From a virus, in IMG/VR virus record IMGVR_UViG_3300020196_000026, positions 1 to 64,000 of that record: a DNA stretch of 64,000 nt. One strand, written 5' to 3'. The translations under genes were made by a program, and so were the position numbers. Positions within the stretch are counted from its first letter, which is position 1. Each line of letters begins with the position of its first letter. Shown one piece after another: positions 15,181 through 23,106 of this stretch. Below the pieces are notes generated by a model. It did not search any database. It was not told the origin of the DNA and saw only the letters and a program-made list of their open reading frames with translations.

Positions 15181-15972
15181 ATGGTTCCTTACAAAAATTA
15201 TATTAAAAGTTTCAATGCGAAAACTATCAGAGATGTGGAGGCGGCAAAAGCGGTCAAGTATGGCGGCGTGCAGCTTTCTCCGAATGCGACCGCAGCTGGA
15301 TTGCCGTCCTTAGGAGATTTGAGTCAAAATCCTAATTTCTCCGAACTGAAACTTCCGCCCCGCCCAACCCTAGAGCAATTGCTAGGCCCTGGACGTGTGT
15401 GGGATGAAGAAAGGGGCGTAGTGATAAACCGTGCTCGGCAACTGCAAGAACTCCGTGACGCGATGCGCGCGAGTATGATTCCAACTTTTGACGAACAAGT
15501 AAGGGCGAGACAAGAACTTGAACAGCACCTTATTAACACTGAAAAAGACACCCAAACAGCTGCTATTAACGCTGTATCCGCCCTCGCCCCCGTCCCTCCT
15601 ATAGGCAGAGGCCCCCTTTTGCCAAATGCGGCTTCTGCTAGGCAGTACGGGCGAGAAAATTATGCAACTACCCCTGTTCCAACGCAATTAATCAATGTGA
15701 ATCCGCCTAAGCCTAAGTTTCCTGATAAAAGCCCGCTTCAATACCTTCTTAATCCAACTGATAATAATTATGCCAATTACGGTATTGCAGGCGGTATTGG
15801 AGCTCTTGCCCTTGGTGCTTTAGGTAGCCTTTTATCCGAACGCAAAAATAGAATGAGAAATACGCTACTGTATGCTTTGCTTGGTGGGGGTCTGGGTCTT
15901 GGAGCAAAGTATTTAGCGGATCGTTATGGAGTTGGCGGTGTAAATTCTGCTGACTCTAGTGTAAAAGCCTAA
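15181..15972 (+). CDS. MxPYxxY-leader protein with C-terminal glycine-zipper
   Basis: A 263-residue protein. The start at 15181 is chosen because it is preceded by AGGAG and gives the leader MVPYKNYIKSFN; an in-frame ATG 33 nt upstream lies within the previous gene. A Pro/Arg/Gln-rich central part is followed by two Gly-rich hydrophobic segments (about 199-218, IAGGIGALALGALGSLL, and 228-245). Probably membrane-interacting. Function unknown. Confidence 0.65.
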   Translation: MVPYKNYIKSFNAKTIRDVEAAKAVKYGGVQLSPNATAAGLPSLGDLSQNPNFSELKLPPRPTLEQLLGPGRVWDEERGVVINRARQLQELRDAMRASMIPTFDEQVRARQELEQHLINTEKDTQTAAINAVSALAPVPPIGRGPLLPNAASARQYGRENYATTPVPTQLINVNPPKPKFPDKSPLQYLLNPTDNNYANYGIAGGIGALALGALGSLLSERKNRMRNTLLYALLGGGLGLGAKYLADRYGVGGVNSADSSVKA

Positions 15973-15977
15973 TAGCC

Positions 15978-16019
15978 GTGCCTGCTAAAACTAAAAAGCA
16001 ACAAAGATTTTTTCAGTAA
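15978..16019 (+). pseudogene. Orphan copy of the start of the DUF3008-like gene
   Basis: From GTG 15978 the frame reads MPAKTKKQQRFFQ and stops. This matches the beginning of the protein at 16513 (MPAQSKKQQRFFG), so it is a truncated duplicate lying just before the next gene. Whether it is translated is unknown. It may be a recombination scar or an upstream leader peptide. Confidence 0.75.
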
Positions 16020-16041
16020 ATTATATAAAGGGATAATAATA

Positions 16042-16491
16042 ATGCCTTACTCTCACTATCGTCCAATTCTTAAACAATCCAATATCACTGTTGGGGATGC
16101 TCTTGCAGCGTTGAATCCAACTAGCCACCAGGTCTGGCCCCAGATGAGTCTAACTACTAATCCTCTAGCAGACTACGGCATTTATGCAGGCGGTGGCGGA
16201 CTTGCTGGCGCTAGTATTGGTGCTCTGGTAAATGCACTACGTGGTGAGTCTAAGCTTAAGGGTGCGCTGATTGGTGGCGGCATTGGCGCCGGCCTTGGCG
16301 CTGGCGCAAAAGCTCTTGGCGACTATATGCTTTCAGACGAAGTTGCTGAACTTGCAAAACTTGATAGGGAAAGCGAGACTGAATTCCGCTGGCCATGGAA
16401 GACCTTCCCGAGTGAGAAGGCTAAAGCAATCAAAGAAGAGTCGTTACTTAAAAACATTATGAGGAGTCTAGAGAACGCTTCAAGATCCTAG
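16042..16491 (+). CDS. MxPYxxY-leader glycine-zipper protein, paralogue of the 7782 gene
   Basis: A 149-residue protein with leader MPYSHYRPILKQS. Residues about 43-95 hold the same glycine-zipper module as the gene at 7782 (YAGGGGLAGASIGALVNALR, then KLKGALIGGGIGAGLGAG), with close DNA identity. The leaders and C-terminal tails of the two proteins differ completely. The shared module is probably membrane-embedded. Confidence 0.7.
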   Translation: MPYSHYRPILKQSNITVGDALAALNPTSHQVWPQMSLTTNPLADYGIYAGGGGLAGASIGALVNALRGESKLKGALIGGGIGAGLGAGAKALGDYMLSDEVAELAKLDRESETEFRWPWKTFPSEKAKAIKEESLLKNIMRSLENASRS

Positions 16492-16512
16492 CCTTCTTAA
16501 AGGAAGGAAAAT

Positions 16513-17514
16513 ATGCCTGCTCAGAGCAAGAAGCAACAACGCTTTTTTGGTTTAGTTAAGGCTATTCAAGAAGGCAAAGCTACTGGCTCTGGTAAGGCTG
16601 AGCAAGCTGCGGCAAGTATGTCTGAAGAGGATGTGCGTGACTTTGCCAAGACGGAGCATGAAGGTCTACCGGAAAGCAAAAAGGAATCCATGGATCCCAA
16701 CGTAAAACAACTACTTAACTATGCTGCCATCAGTGCAGGAGTAGGTCTTGGCGGCGTGGGGCTCTATGGCCTTGGTAAGTATCTGCATGATGAATCTATG
16801 TTTGGTTTACCTGGCCAAGAGAGTCGTTTAAAGAGTATGGAGAAGCGTATTGCTATTCCAAAGAGCCACAAGATAGAAAAGTATCTACCTAATGATATAG
16901 CTAGCCCTACTGATATGCTGCCAGAGAAAGCAGACGAAACCACTTCGGATCTTTCTCAGGAGACTATAGACGACATGGAGAATCCTAAGGAACTCAGTGA
17001 GAAGGCGTCTGGATGGGGTGAGTGGATCACAGAGCCGCTGGTGTATGGTATGGCTACCCCAACTGCAATGTTAGCTCCGGGTATTCTTACCTTCATGCTT
17101 GGCACTCGACTTATCGATAAAGCCCGTAAGGAAAAGATGGAATCTAAGATTGAAAAGGCTAAGAAAGAATTTGAAAAAGTTCTTTCAAAACAATCCTCTG
17201 AGCTTCAACTGCAGGTCGATGGTTTAGTAAAACAGGCTATTGATCCAATTCCCCCTGACAAGATTCAGAGAACGCCAGACCCCCATGGACCAGGATTGAA
17301 CATTCCGGGTGCCGCTTTTGCTTTAGGCCTTACCCCCGGCATAGGGATGCTGCTTGGCTGGTGGTATATGCAAAACAAAATGAAGAACGATGAGGACAGA
17401 GCTAAGCTCAAGAGCATGCAGAGTTTGCTTAAGCGCGATATTGCTTCCGGTGCTTTTGCATCGGGTGTTGATCTTGAAGAAACCACCGAAGGTAAACCAA
17501 AATTTAAACTTTAA
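16513..17514 (+). CDS. DUF3008-like N-terminal domain fused to membrane segments
   Basis: A 333-residue protein preceded by AGGAAGG. Residues 1-58 match a small family I know as DUF3008-like: MPAQSKKQQRFFGLVKAIQE, then EEDVRDFAKTEHEGLPE. Here it is fused to a long region with hydrophobic segments near 70-92 (GVGLGGVGLYGLGKYL), 178-198 and 265-288. Small stand-alone versions are usual, so the length and membrane segments are unusual. It lies 17 nt before the RNA polymerase gene and is likely co-expressed with it. Function unknown. Confidence 0.7.
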   Translation: MPAQSKKQQRFFGLVKAIQEGKATGSGKAEQAAASMSEEDVRDFAKTEHEGLPESKKESMDPNVKQLLNYAAISAGVGLGGVGLYGLGKYLHDESMFGLPGQESRLKSMEKRIAIPKSHKIEKYLPNDIASPTDMLPEKADETTSDLSQETIDDMENPKELSEKASGWGEWITEPLVYGMATPTAMLAPGILTFMLGTRLIDKARKEKMESKIEKAKKEFEKVLSKQSSELQLQVDGLVKQAIDPIPPDKIQRTPDPHGPGLNIPGAAFALGLTPGIGMLLGWWYMQNKMKNDEDRAKLKSMQSLLKRDIASGAFASGVDLEETTEGKPKFKL

Positions 17515-17531
17515 ATTAAAATAAAAGTTCC

Positions 17532-20500
17532 ATGCCTATGCCTGGTGCAGATGACTTAAATCAACTCGTAGCTCCCTCTGCTCCAGTACTGAGAGGCTTT
17601 AATGATTACCGCATTACTCGTAAGAACATTTTTGACGGTGTAAAGAATGCGGTATTGTCAAAGTTTCCTTTGCAGAACACTCGATACACTGTCGAGCTCT
17701 CGGGCCTAGACTACAGCCGTTCAGAACCCTACAGTATAAAGGAACAGCAAGAAGCTTTGATGCAGAATCAGAGTCTTTATATTCCATTGCGGGGTCGCCT
17801 GGTAATGAAGGATAACGTTACCGGTGAGATTCTGGATAGGACTGATAAATCTATTACTCTCGCCAGAGTACCTTATCTTACAGATCGTGGTACTTTTATT
17901 AAATCAGGTAGTGAATACACTGTAGCCAATCAGTCTCGGCTGCTTGCAGGACCATACGTTCGTAAGCGTAAGTCTGGTGAATTTGAGGCGCACTTTAACA
18001 CTATGCCTGGCAAGGGTCGTGGTTTTCGTATGGCATTCATGCCAGATACCGGAAAGTTTGTTGCTGAGATTGGGCAGTCCGTTGCTCCTGCTTACCCAAT
18101 GTTTAAGGCCTTAGGTATTGATGACTCTATTCTTGAGCGCACCTGGGGCAAAGAACTCCTGGAGTCAAACAAGATCGGCTCTACCTATGACGCAGCTCGT
18201 ATCTATGAACGACTAACCAATAGTCCTTCAAAGGGATTAGATGATGCCACAATCTATCAAGGCATCAAGGATGCTCTTTATAAGACTGAATTAGACCCCG
18301 AGGTTACTCGTCGTACTCTGAGCTACGCCGAAGCTATCAAAAAGCAGGCAGATGTACCTCTGCGCGGCACTCTTAAGATTGAAGACGAAGGTTATATTAC
18401 CGTACCTGCAGGATTCGTGGACAGTGTTTTCTATGCACTCCGAGATTCTGACAAGGCTCCTGCTATCTCTCCCGTTGCCAATAAGAATAAGCTTATTGTC
18501 ATTACAGCAGAGGAGCTTAAACAGTTAAAAAAAGTCTTCCGTAAGAATTTTGAGACTACTTGCGGTTCTGGCCGCAGATTTACCTACAATATTCGCAACG
18601 TACTGCCCCCCAGCAACGGCGAATATTGCATTGATATCGAGTGCCCAGAGCTAGAGCAACTGCGTAGAAGCCTCTTGCTCGATGCCAAGCCTCGTGGTGG
18701 GTTTAGACTAACTGTAGGTACAAAAGTTGCTGCTGATTTAAATGAATTGCTGACTGAGAAGGAAGCCGCTCCCCTGCCAACTATGCAAGACTTCGAGTAT
18801 GAGCAAATGCAGCTTAACGACGAAGACCTAAGCAGAATTACCGGTAATACCTTACTACGCGTTTCTCAGAAGATTCTCAATGCTCAGCGTGGCCTTGAGG
18901 ATCAGGATGACCGTGACTCTTTGGCTTATCAGAAGTTTCTAGGCCCAGAGGACTTCTTCTCTGAGAGAATTCAGAAGGATGCTGGTGCAGCTGTCAGAAC
19001 AGCTTTGTTTAAAGCTACCAATAAAGGTAATTTAAACTCTTTCCGCAATGGTGTATTCACACCAGTGCTTAACGGCGTACTTATAGGATCTGGTCTTGGC
19101 GCACCCATTGAGGAAGTGAACCCGATGGAGATTCTGGACCAGAATATGCGTGTAATTCGTACAGGTGAGGGAGGCATCGGTTCGGCTGCTCACGGCATCC
19201 CTGTTGACAGTCGTTCAGTGCAGCCTTCTCATCTCGGGTTTCTAGATCCAGTTCGTACTCCTGAGTCCGACAAAGTAGGTATTGATCTACGACTTACCGT
19301 AGGCTCCTACAAGGGCTCAGATGGCCAGATATACTCCAAGATGCGCAGAACTAAGACCGGTAAGCTAGAGCCTGTGGCGGCTCGTACGCTTATCGATTCT
19401 ATTGTTGCATTTCCTGGAGAACTTGCACGCTCGGCGAAGACAGGAGATCCAATCAGGGCGATGGTGCGTGGCCGCATTTCCTATGTCGATCCCACAGAGG
19501 TCGAATACGAAGTGCCTGCCCATAGCAACATGTTTAATATTAATTCCAACCTTGTACCTGGTATCTCAGGTGTCAAGGGTGGACGCCTGCTTATGGGCTC
19601 TAAATACTTCACTCAGGCGTTACCTGTCCAGGGTGCCGAAGCGCCCCTGGTACAGGGATTAGACCCTAATGACGCAGATGGTAGATCGTTTGAGGAACAG
19701 CTTGTGCCACACCTTGGTGCTGTTGCTGCTGAAACCGAACTTGGCAATGGTCTCGTTACTGCGATTACGCCAGAATACGTTGAGGTAAAGCACGGCAAAG
19801 AAAAACGTCGTTATGAGCTGTACAACAACTTTCCATTCAATCGCAAGACTTATATCCATAATACGCCAACGGTTAAGTTGGGAGATCAGATCAAACCGGG
19901 CCAGCTTCTGGCTAAGTCTAATTTTTCTGACGACCAAGGCAGACTTGCTATGGGTCGTAATCTAAAGGTAGCGTATACGGTTTGGGGTGACACTGAACTG
20001 GGCGGCTCTAACTTTGAAGACGGCGTAGTCATGTCTGAAACGGCCGCTAAAAAGATGTCCTCGGAGCATATGTACACTGTTGGCTATGACAGCAAAGATG
20101 ACTATGAAGCCAACTTTAACAAATTTATTTCTCTATTTCCAGGACAGTACAACAAAGAGCAGTTAGCCAACCTTGACTCTGCTACAGGTGTCGTTAGGCC
20201 AGGTACTGTTTTAAATCCTGGTGATCCTATTATTCTTGGTGTAGGTGAAAGGAGGTCTGATGTATTTGGCCTGATGAAGAAGGCCAGACCGAGCTATACG
20301 AATAGAGCTCAGACCTGGGATCATAGCCAGCCAGGTGTTGTGACCGATGTTACCAAGAATCGCAGCGGATATCAGGTTGCAATTAAGTCCTATAAGCCAA
20401 TGTCCATAGGCGATAAGCTAGTCGGTCGTTATGGCGATAAGGGTGTTATTTCCACTATTATTCCAGACGAGGATATGCCAAAGGATAAGGAAGGCAATTC

Positions 20501-22448
20501 ATATGAAGTTATTTATAATCCCCTCGCTCTTGTCACTCGTGTTAATCCTGTGCAGGCCGTGGAAGCTGCAATGGGAAAGATTGCAGCCAAGACCGGCGTA
20601 CCTATCAAGCTTCCAGCATTCTTGGATGAAAGTTTTATAGATTTTGCACAACGAGAGCTAAAGAAAAACAAGCTTACCGATACAGAGACCCTTTATGATC
20701 CAAGACTCAATCGCAATATAGATAACGTATTTACCGGAAATCGCTATTTCCTAAACTTACATCATCAGGCAGAGAAGAAGTTGAGCGCCCGTGATGTCGG
20801 TGGCTACAGCACTGAAGAGACTCCAGTCAAGGGTGGAACAGAGGGCGCTAAGCGTATTTCTATCTCTGATATGAATGCTCTCCTTGCCCACGGCGCTATC
20901 GAAGTGATTAAGGATGCCAGACTTATCCGTGGTCAGAAGAACGACGAATACTGGCGTGCAATCAAGATGGGTACTCCGGTGCCTTCCGTTAATGTCCCCT
21001 TCGTATGGGATAAGTTTGTAGCCCAGCTCAAGGGTGCCGGAGTAAATGTAGAGCGTCAAGGCGGCGCCATAAACATTTATGGTATGACCGGTGAGGATGT
21101 AAAGAATTTATCTGGCGGCGAGGTTAAGGACTTTCGGGATATCGACTTTAAGACCGGTAAAGCCTATGACGGCGGCTTCTTCGACGAAAAGATCTTTGGC
21201 GTCAACCAGTCATTTTTCGGTCATTTCCCGCTTGCTGCCAAGATAGTTAACCCCGTCATGGAAGATGTGGTGCGATCTCTTACAGGCCTTACCAAGAAGG
21301 ATTTTGAATCCTTAGTCTCAGGCGATACGATTAAGGGCATTCGTGGTATGGGGGGACTGGAGCAGAAGCTTATTGGAATGAATGTTCCTGCGGAGATCGA
21401 GGCTACTCGTAGAGAAATCACGGGGTCTAAAGGTCAGAAACGCAGTAATGCTATTTCTAAGTTGTCATACCTGGAAGGCATGGAGAAACGTAAGATTAAG
21501 CCAAAGGATTTCTTCTGGGAAGACATGCCAGTACTGCCGCCTCGCTTTAGACCGATTACCGATACCGGCAATATGCAGATGATCTCAGATATGAACTATC
21601 TATACAAAGAGCTGTTTAGCATGAACAGCAATCTCAAAGATCTGCAGAGTGAGCTCGGCAATGAAGCTACAGGCAAGGAGCAGCTTGCACTTTATAAGAT
21701 GATTAAGGCTACAGTTGGACTTGCAGATCCTGCTAGTGCAAAGCTTAAGCAAAAAAATGTCAATGGCATTATTAGACACATTCTAGGTAATAACCCGAAA
21801 TTCTCAATGTTCCAACGCAAAGTCTTGTCTTCTACAGTAGAAGGCGTAGGTAATGCTGTTATTACTCCAGACCCCTCGCTAGATATGGACCACGTCGGTG
21901 TACCTGAGGATATGGCATTCTCTGTATTCCGCCCATACGTAGTTCGATCCCTCGTTGCCTCAGGGGCAAATCCTCTGGAAGCGATGAAGCAGGTTGAGAG
22001 TAGAACACCAACTGCCAAGCGAGCTCTACTCGCTGAAATGGAGAAGCGCCCGGTTATGATTACTCGAGCGCCCGTACTGCATAAGTACAACTTCATGGCA
22101 GCCAAGCCAAGATTGACCACGGGTAGCACTCTTAAACTATCGCCATCTGTTGTTGTTGGATTTAATGCAGACTTTGATGGTGATCAGATGCGGTTACACG
22201 TTCCTTCTTCTCAGAAGGCTATAGCGGAAGCCTATGATCGTATGTTGCCTAGTCGTAATCTATTGTCTGCCGCAACATTCCAGGCTCAGCCGTTTATTAA
22301 AAACGAGTTTTTATACGGTCTTTATTTAGCCAGCAAGAACTCACCAGATAAGAAAAACGTCAAGGTATTCCGCTCCAAGAATGACGTAATTCAGGCGTTT
22401 AATCGAGGCGAGCTTAGCGCTACTGACACCGTAAAGATAGTAAGATGA
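17532..22448 (+). CDS. RNA polymerase beta subunit fused to the N-terminal part of beta'
   Basis: A 1638-residue multisubunit-type RNAP polypeptide. The beta part shows VQPSHLGFLDPVRTPESDK (about 562-581, equivalent to the bacterial HYGRICPIETPEGPN region), GGSNFEDGVVMSE (about 825) and GDKLVGRYGDKGVIS (about 960). Its C-terminal clamp region is near 1111 (SDMNALLAHGA). Beta' homology starts near 1165: GGFFDEKIFG (about 1213), VLPPRFRPI (1335), ITRAPVLHKYNFMA (1510), then NADFDGDQM at 1545-1553 with catalytic Asp 1547, 1549 and 1551. The bacterial beta' zinc-finger segment between the IFG and GHF positions is missing. The chain ends about 85 residues after the active site; the rest of beta' is at 56177. 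ATG 17538 is an alternative start. It overlaps the next gene by ATGA. No alpha, omega or sigma gene is seen in the window. Confidence 0.95.
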   Translation: MPMPGADDLNQLVAPSAPVLRGFNDYRITRKNIFDGVKNAVLSKFPLQNTRYTVELSGLDYSRSEPYSIKEQQEALMQNQSLYIPLRGRLVMKDNVTGEILDRTDKSITLARVPYLTDRGTFIKSGSEYTVANQSRLLAGPYVRKRKSGEFEAHFNTMPGKGRGFRMAFMPDTGKFVAEIGQSVAPAYPMFKALGIDDSILERTWGKELLESNKIGSTYDAARIYERLTNSPSKGLDDATIYQGIKDALYKTELDPEVTRRTLSYAEAIKKQADVPLRGTLKIEDEGYITVPAGFVDSVFYALRDSDKAPAISPVANKNKLIVITAEELKQLKKVFRKNFETTCGSGRRFTYNIRNVLPPSNGEYCIDIECPELEQLRRSLLLDAKPRGGFRLTVGTKVAADLNELLTEKEAAPLPTMQDFEYEQMQLNDEDLSRITGNTLLRVSQKILNAQRGLEDQDDRDSLAYQKFLGPEDFFSERIQKDAGAAVRTALFKATNKGNLNSFRNGVFTPVLNGVLIGSGLGAPIEEVNPMEILDQNMRVIRTGEGGIGSAAHGIPVDSRSVQPSHLGFLDPVRTPESDKVGIDLRLTVGSYKGSDGQIYSKMRRTKTGKLEPVAARTLIDSIVAFPGELARSAKTGDPIRAMVRGRISYVDPTEVEYEVPAHSNMFNINSNLVPGISGVKGGRLLMGSKYFTQALPVQGAEAPLVQGLDPNDADGRSFEEQLVPHLGAVAAETELGNGLVTAITPEYVEVKHGKEKRRYELYNNFPFNRKTYIHNTPTVKLGDQIKPGQLLAKSNFSDDQGRLAMGRNLKVAYTVWGDTELGGSNFEDGVVMSETAAKKMSSEHMYTVGYDSKDDYEANFNKFISLFPGQYNKEQLANLDSATGVVRPGTVLNPGDPIILGVGERRSDVFGLMKKARPSYTNRAQTWDHSQPGVVTDVTKNRSGYQVAIKSYKPMSIGDKLVGRYGDKGVISTIIPDEDMPKDKEGNSYEVIYNPLALVTRVNPVQAVEAAMGKIAAKTGVPIKLPAFLDESFIDFAQRELKKNKLTDTETLYDPRLNRNIDNVFTGNRYFLNLHHQAEKKLSARDVGGYSTEETPVKGGTEGAKRISISDMNALLAHGAIEVIKDARLIRGQKNDEYWRAIKMGTPVPSVNVPFVWDKFVAQLKGAGVNVERQGGAINIYGMTGEDVKNLSGGEVKDFRDIDFKTGKAYDGGFFDEKIFGVNQSFFGHFPLAAKIVNPVMEDVVRSLTGLTKKDFESLVSGDTIKGIRGMGGLEQKLIGMNVPAEIEATRREITGSKGQKRSNAISKLSYLEGMEKRKIKPKDFFWEDMPVLPPRFRPITDTGNMQMISDMNYLYKELFSMNSNLKDLQSELGNEATGKEQLALYKMIKATVGLADPASAKLKQKNVNGIIRHILGNNPKFSMFQRKVLSSTVEGVGNAVITPDPSLDMDHVGVPEDMAFSVFRPYVVRSLVASGANPLEAMKQVESRTPTAKRALLAEMEKRPVMITRAPVLHKYNFMAAKPRLTTGSTLKLSPSVVVGFNADFDGDQMRLHVPSSQKAIAEAYDRMLPSRNLLSAATFQAQPFIKNEFLYGLYLASKNSPDKKNVKVFRSKNDVIQAFNRGELSATDTVKIVR

Positions 22449-23065
22449 CTCAGCCATATTCCCAACTCGTAAAGATTCACGGTAAACAGTCAATGGCTAA
22501 ACAAATGAACAAGCAATCCAAATATCATATGTTACGTCAATACCTCATGCAGAAGATTGCATACGATTCGAAGCAAGAGGAGGAGGCAATCCAGCGCCTT
22601 AAAGCGCAGGAGGCAATCATACAGAGACTAGGCCTTACAGGCCAAGTTAATTTTGTAGGTGCCTTCGGTAATAAACCTGGAATCGCCGTTCGTCCAGACG
22701 GTAAAACAGCAATAGATCCCCTAGAACAAGTTGCCTTAAATAACTTTTTGGCTAGCACTGCCCCGCTCCGTACGACCGGACAACCAGGTTATCAAGGCGG
22801 CCAGGGGGTTACTGGAACGCCGCCAGCTATGCCGCCACCAGCAAAACCTCCAGTTTCTGCAACTCCTACGGCATCAGCAAAACCTCCAGTTTCTGCAACT
22901 CCTACGGCATCAGCAAAACCTGCAATTCCAGCGTCTTCTACGCCACCACCAAAACCTCCAGTTTCTGCAACTCCTACGGCATCAGCAAAACCTCCTAAAC
23001 CCGTAGTTACTAAACCTAAAGGTATTCCTAGTGGGACGGGCGGTGCAGGTATAGATGATCCATAA
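22445..23065 (+). CDS. Double-leader protein with Pro/Ala/Thr repeats
   Basis: A 206-residue protein overlapping the RNAP stop by ATGA. It begins MTQPYSQLVKIHGKQS and then carries a second leader (about residues 21-38, MNKQSKYHMLRQYLMQKIA) like that of the gene at 4511. A charged helix (40-60) and a small mixed domain (60-105) lead into a Pro/Ala/Thr tail with repeats of PPVSATPTASAK. The tail should be extended and flexible. An internal ATG (22493 or 22505) could be used instead. Confidence 0.65.
   Translation: MTQPYSQLVKIHGKQSMAKQMNKQSKYHMLRQYLMQKIAYDSKQEEEAIQRLKAQEAIIQRLGLTGQVNFVGAFGNKPGIAVRPDGKTAIDPLEQVALNNFLASTAPLRTTGQPGYQGGQGVTGTPPAMPPPAKPPVSATPTASAKPPVSATPTASAKPAIPASSTPPPKPPVSATPTASAKPPKPVVTKPKGIPSGTGGAGIDDP
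22465..22505 (+). repeat. 41-bp direct repeat, copy 1
   Basis: This stretch recurs at 24213-24253 with a single difference. Here it lies inside the gene; there it spans the upstream region and first codons of the gene at 24241. It is a junction duplicated by recombination. Confidence 0.85.
22847..22990 (+). repeat. 36-bp repeats, three copies
   Basis: Identical 36-bp units at 22847, 22883 and 22955 (the last separated by a diverged unit) encode PPVSATPTASAK. This is recent tandem expansion of a linker. Confidence 0.85.
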
Positions 23066-23106
23066 ATAAGTATTACTTAGTCCTAAAATCAAACTAAGAG
23101 TATAAA

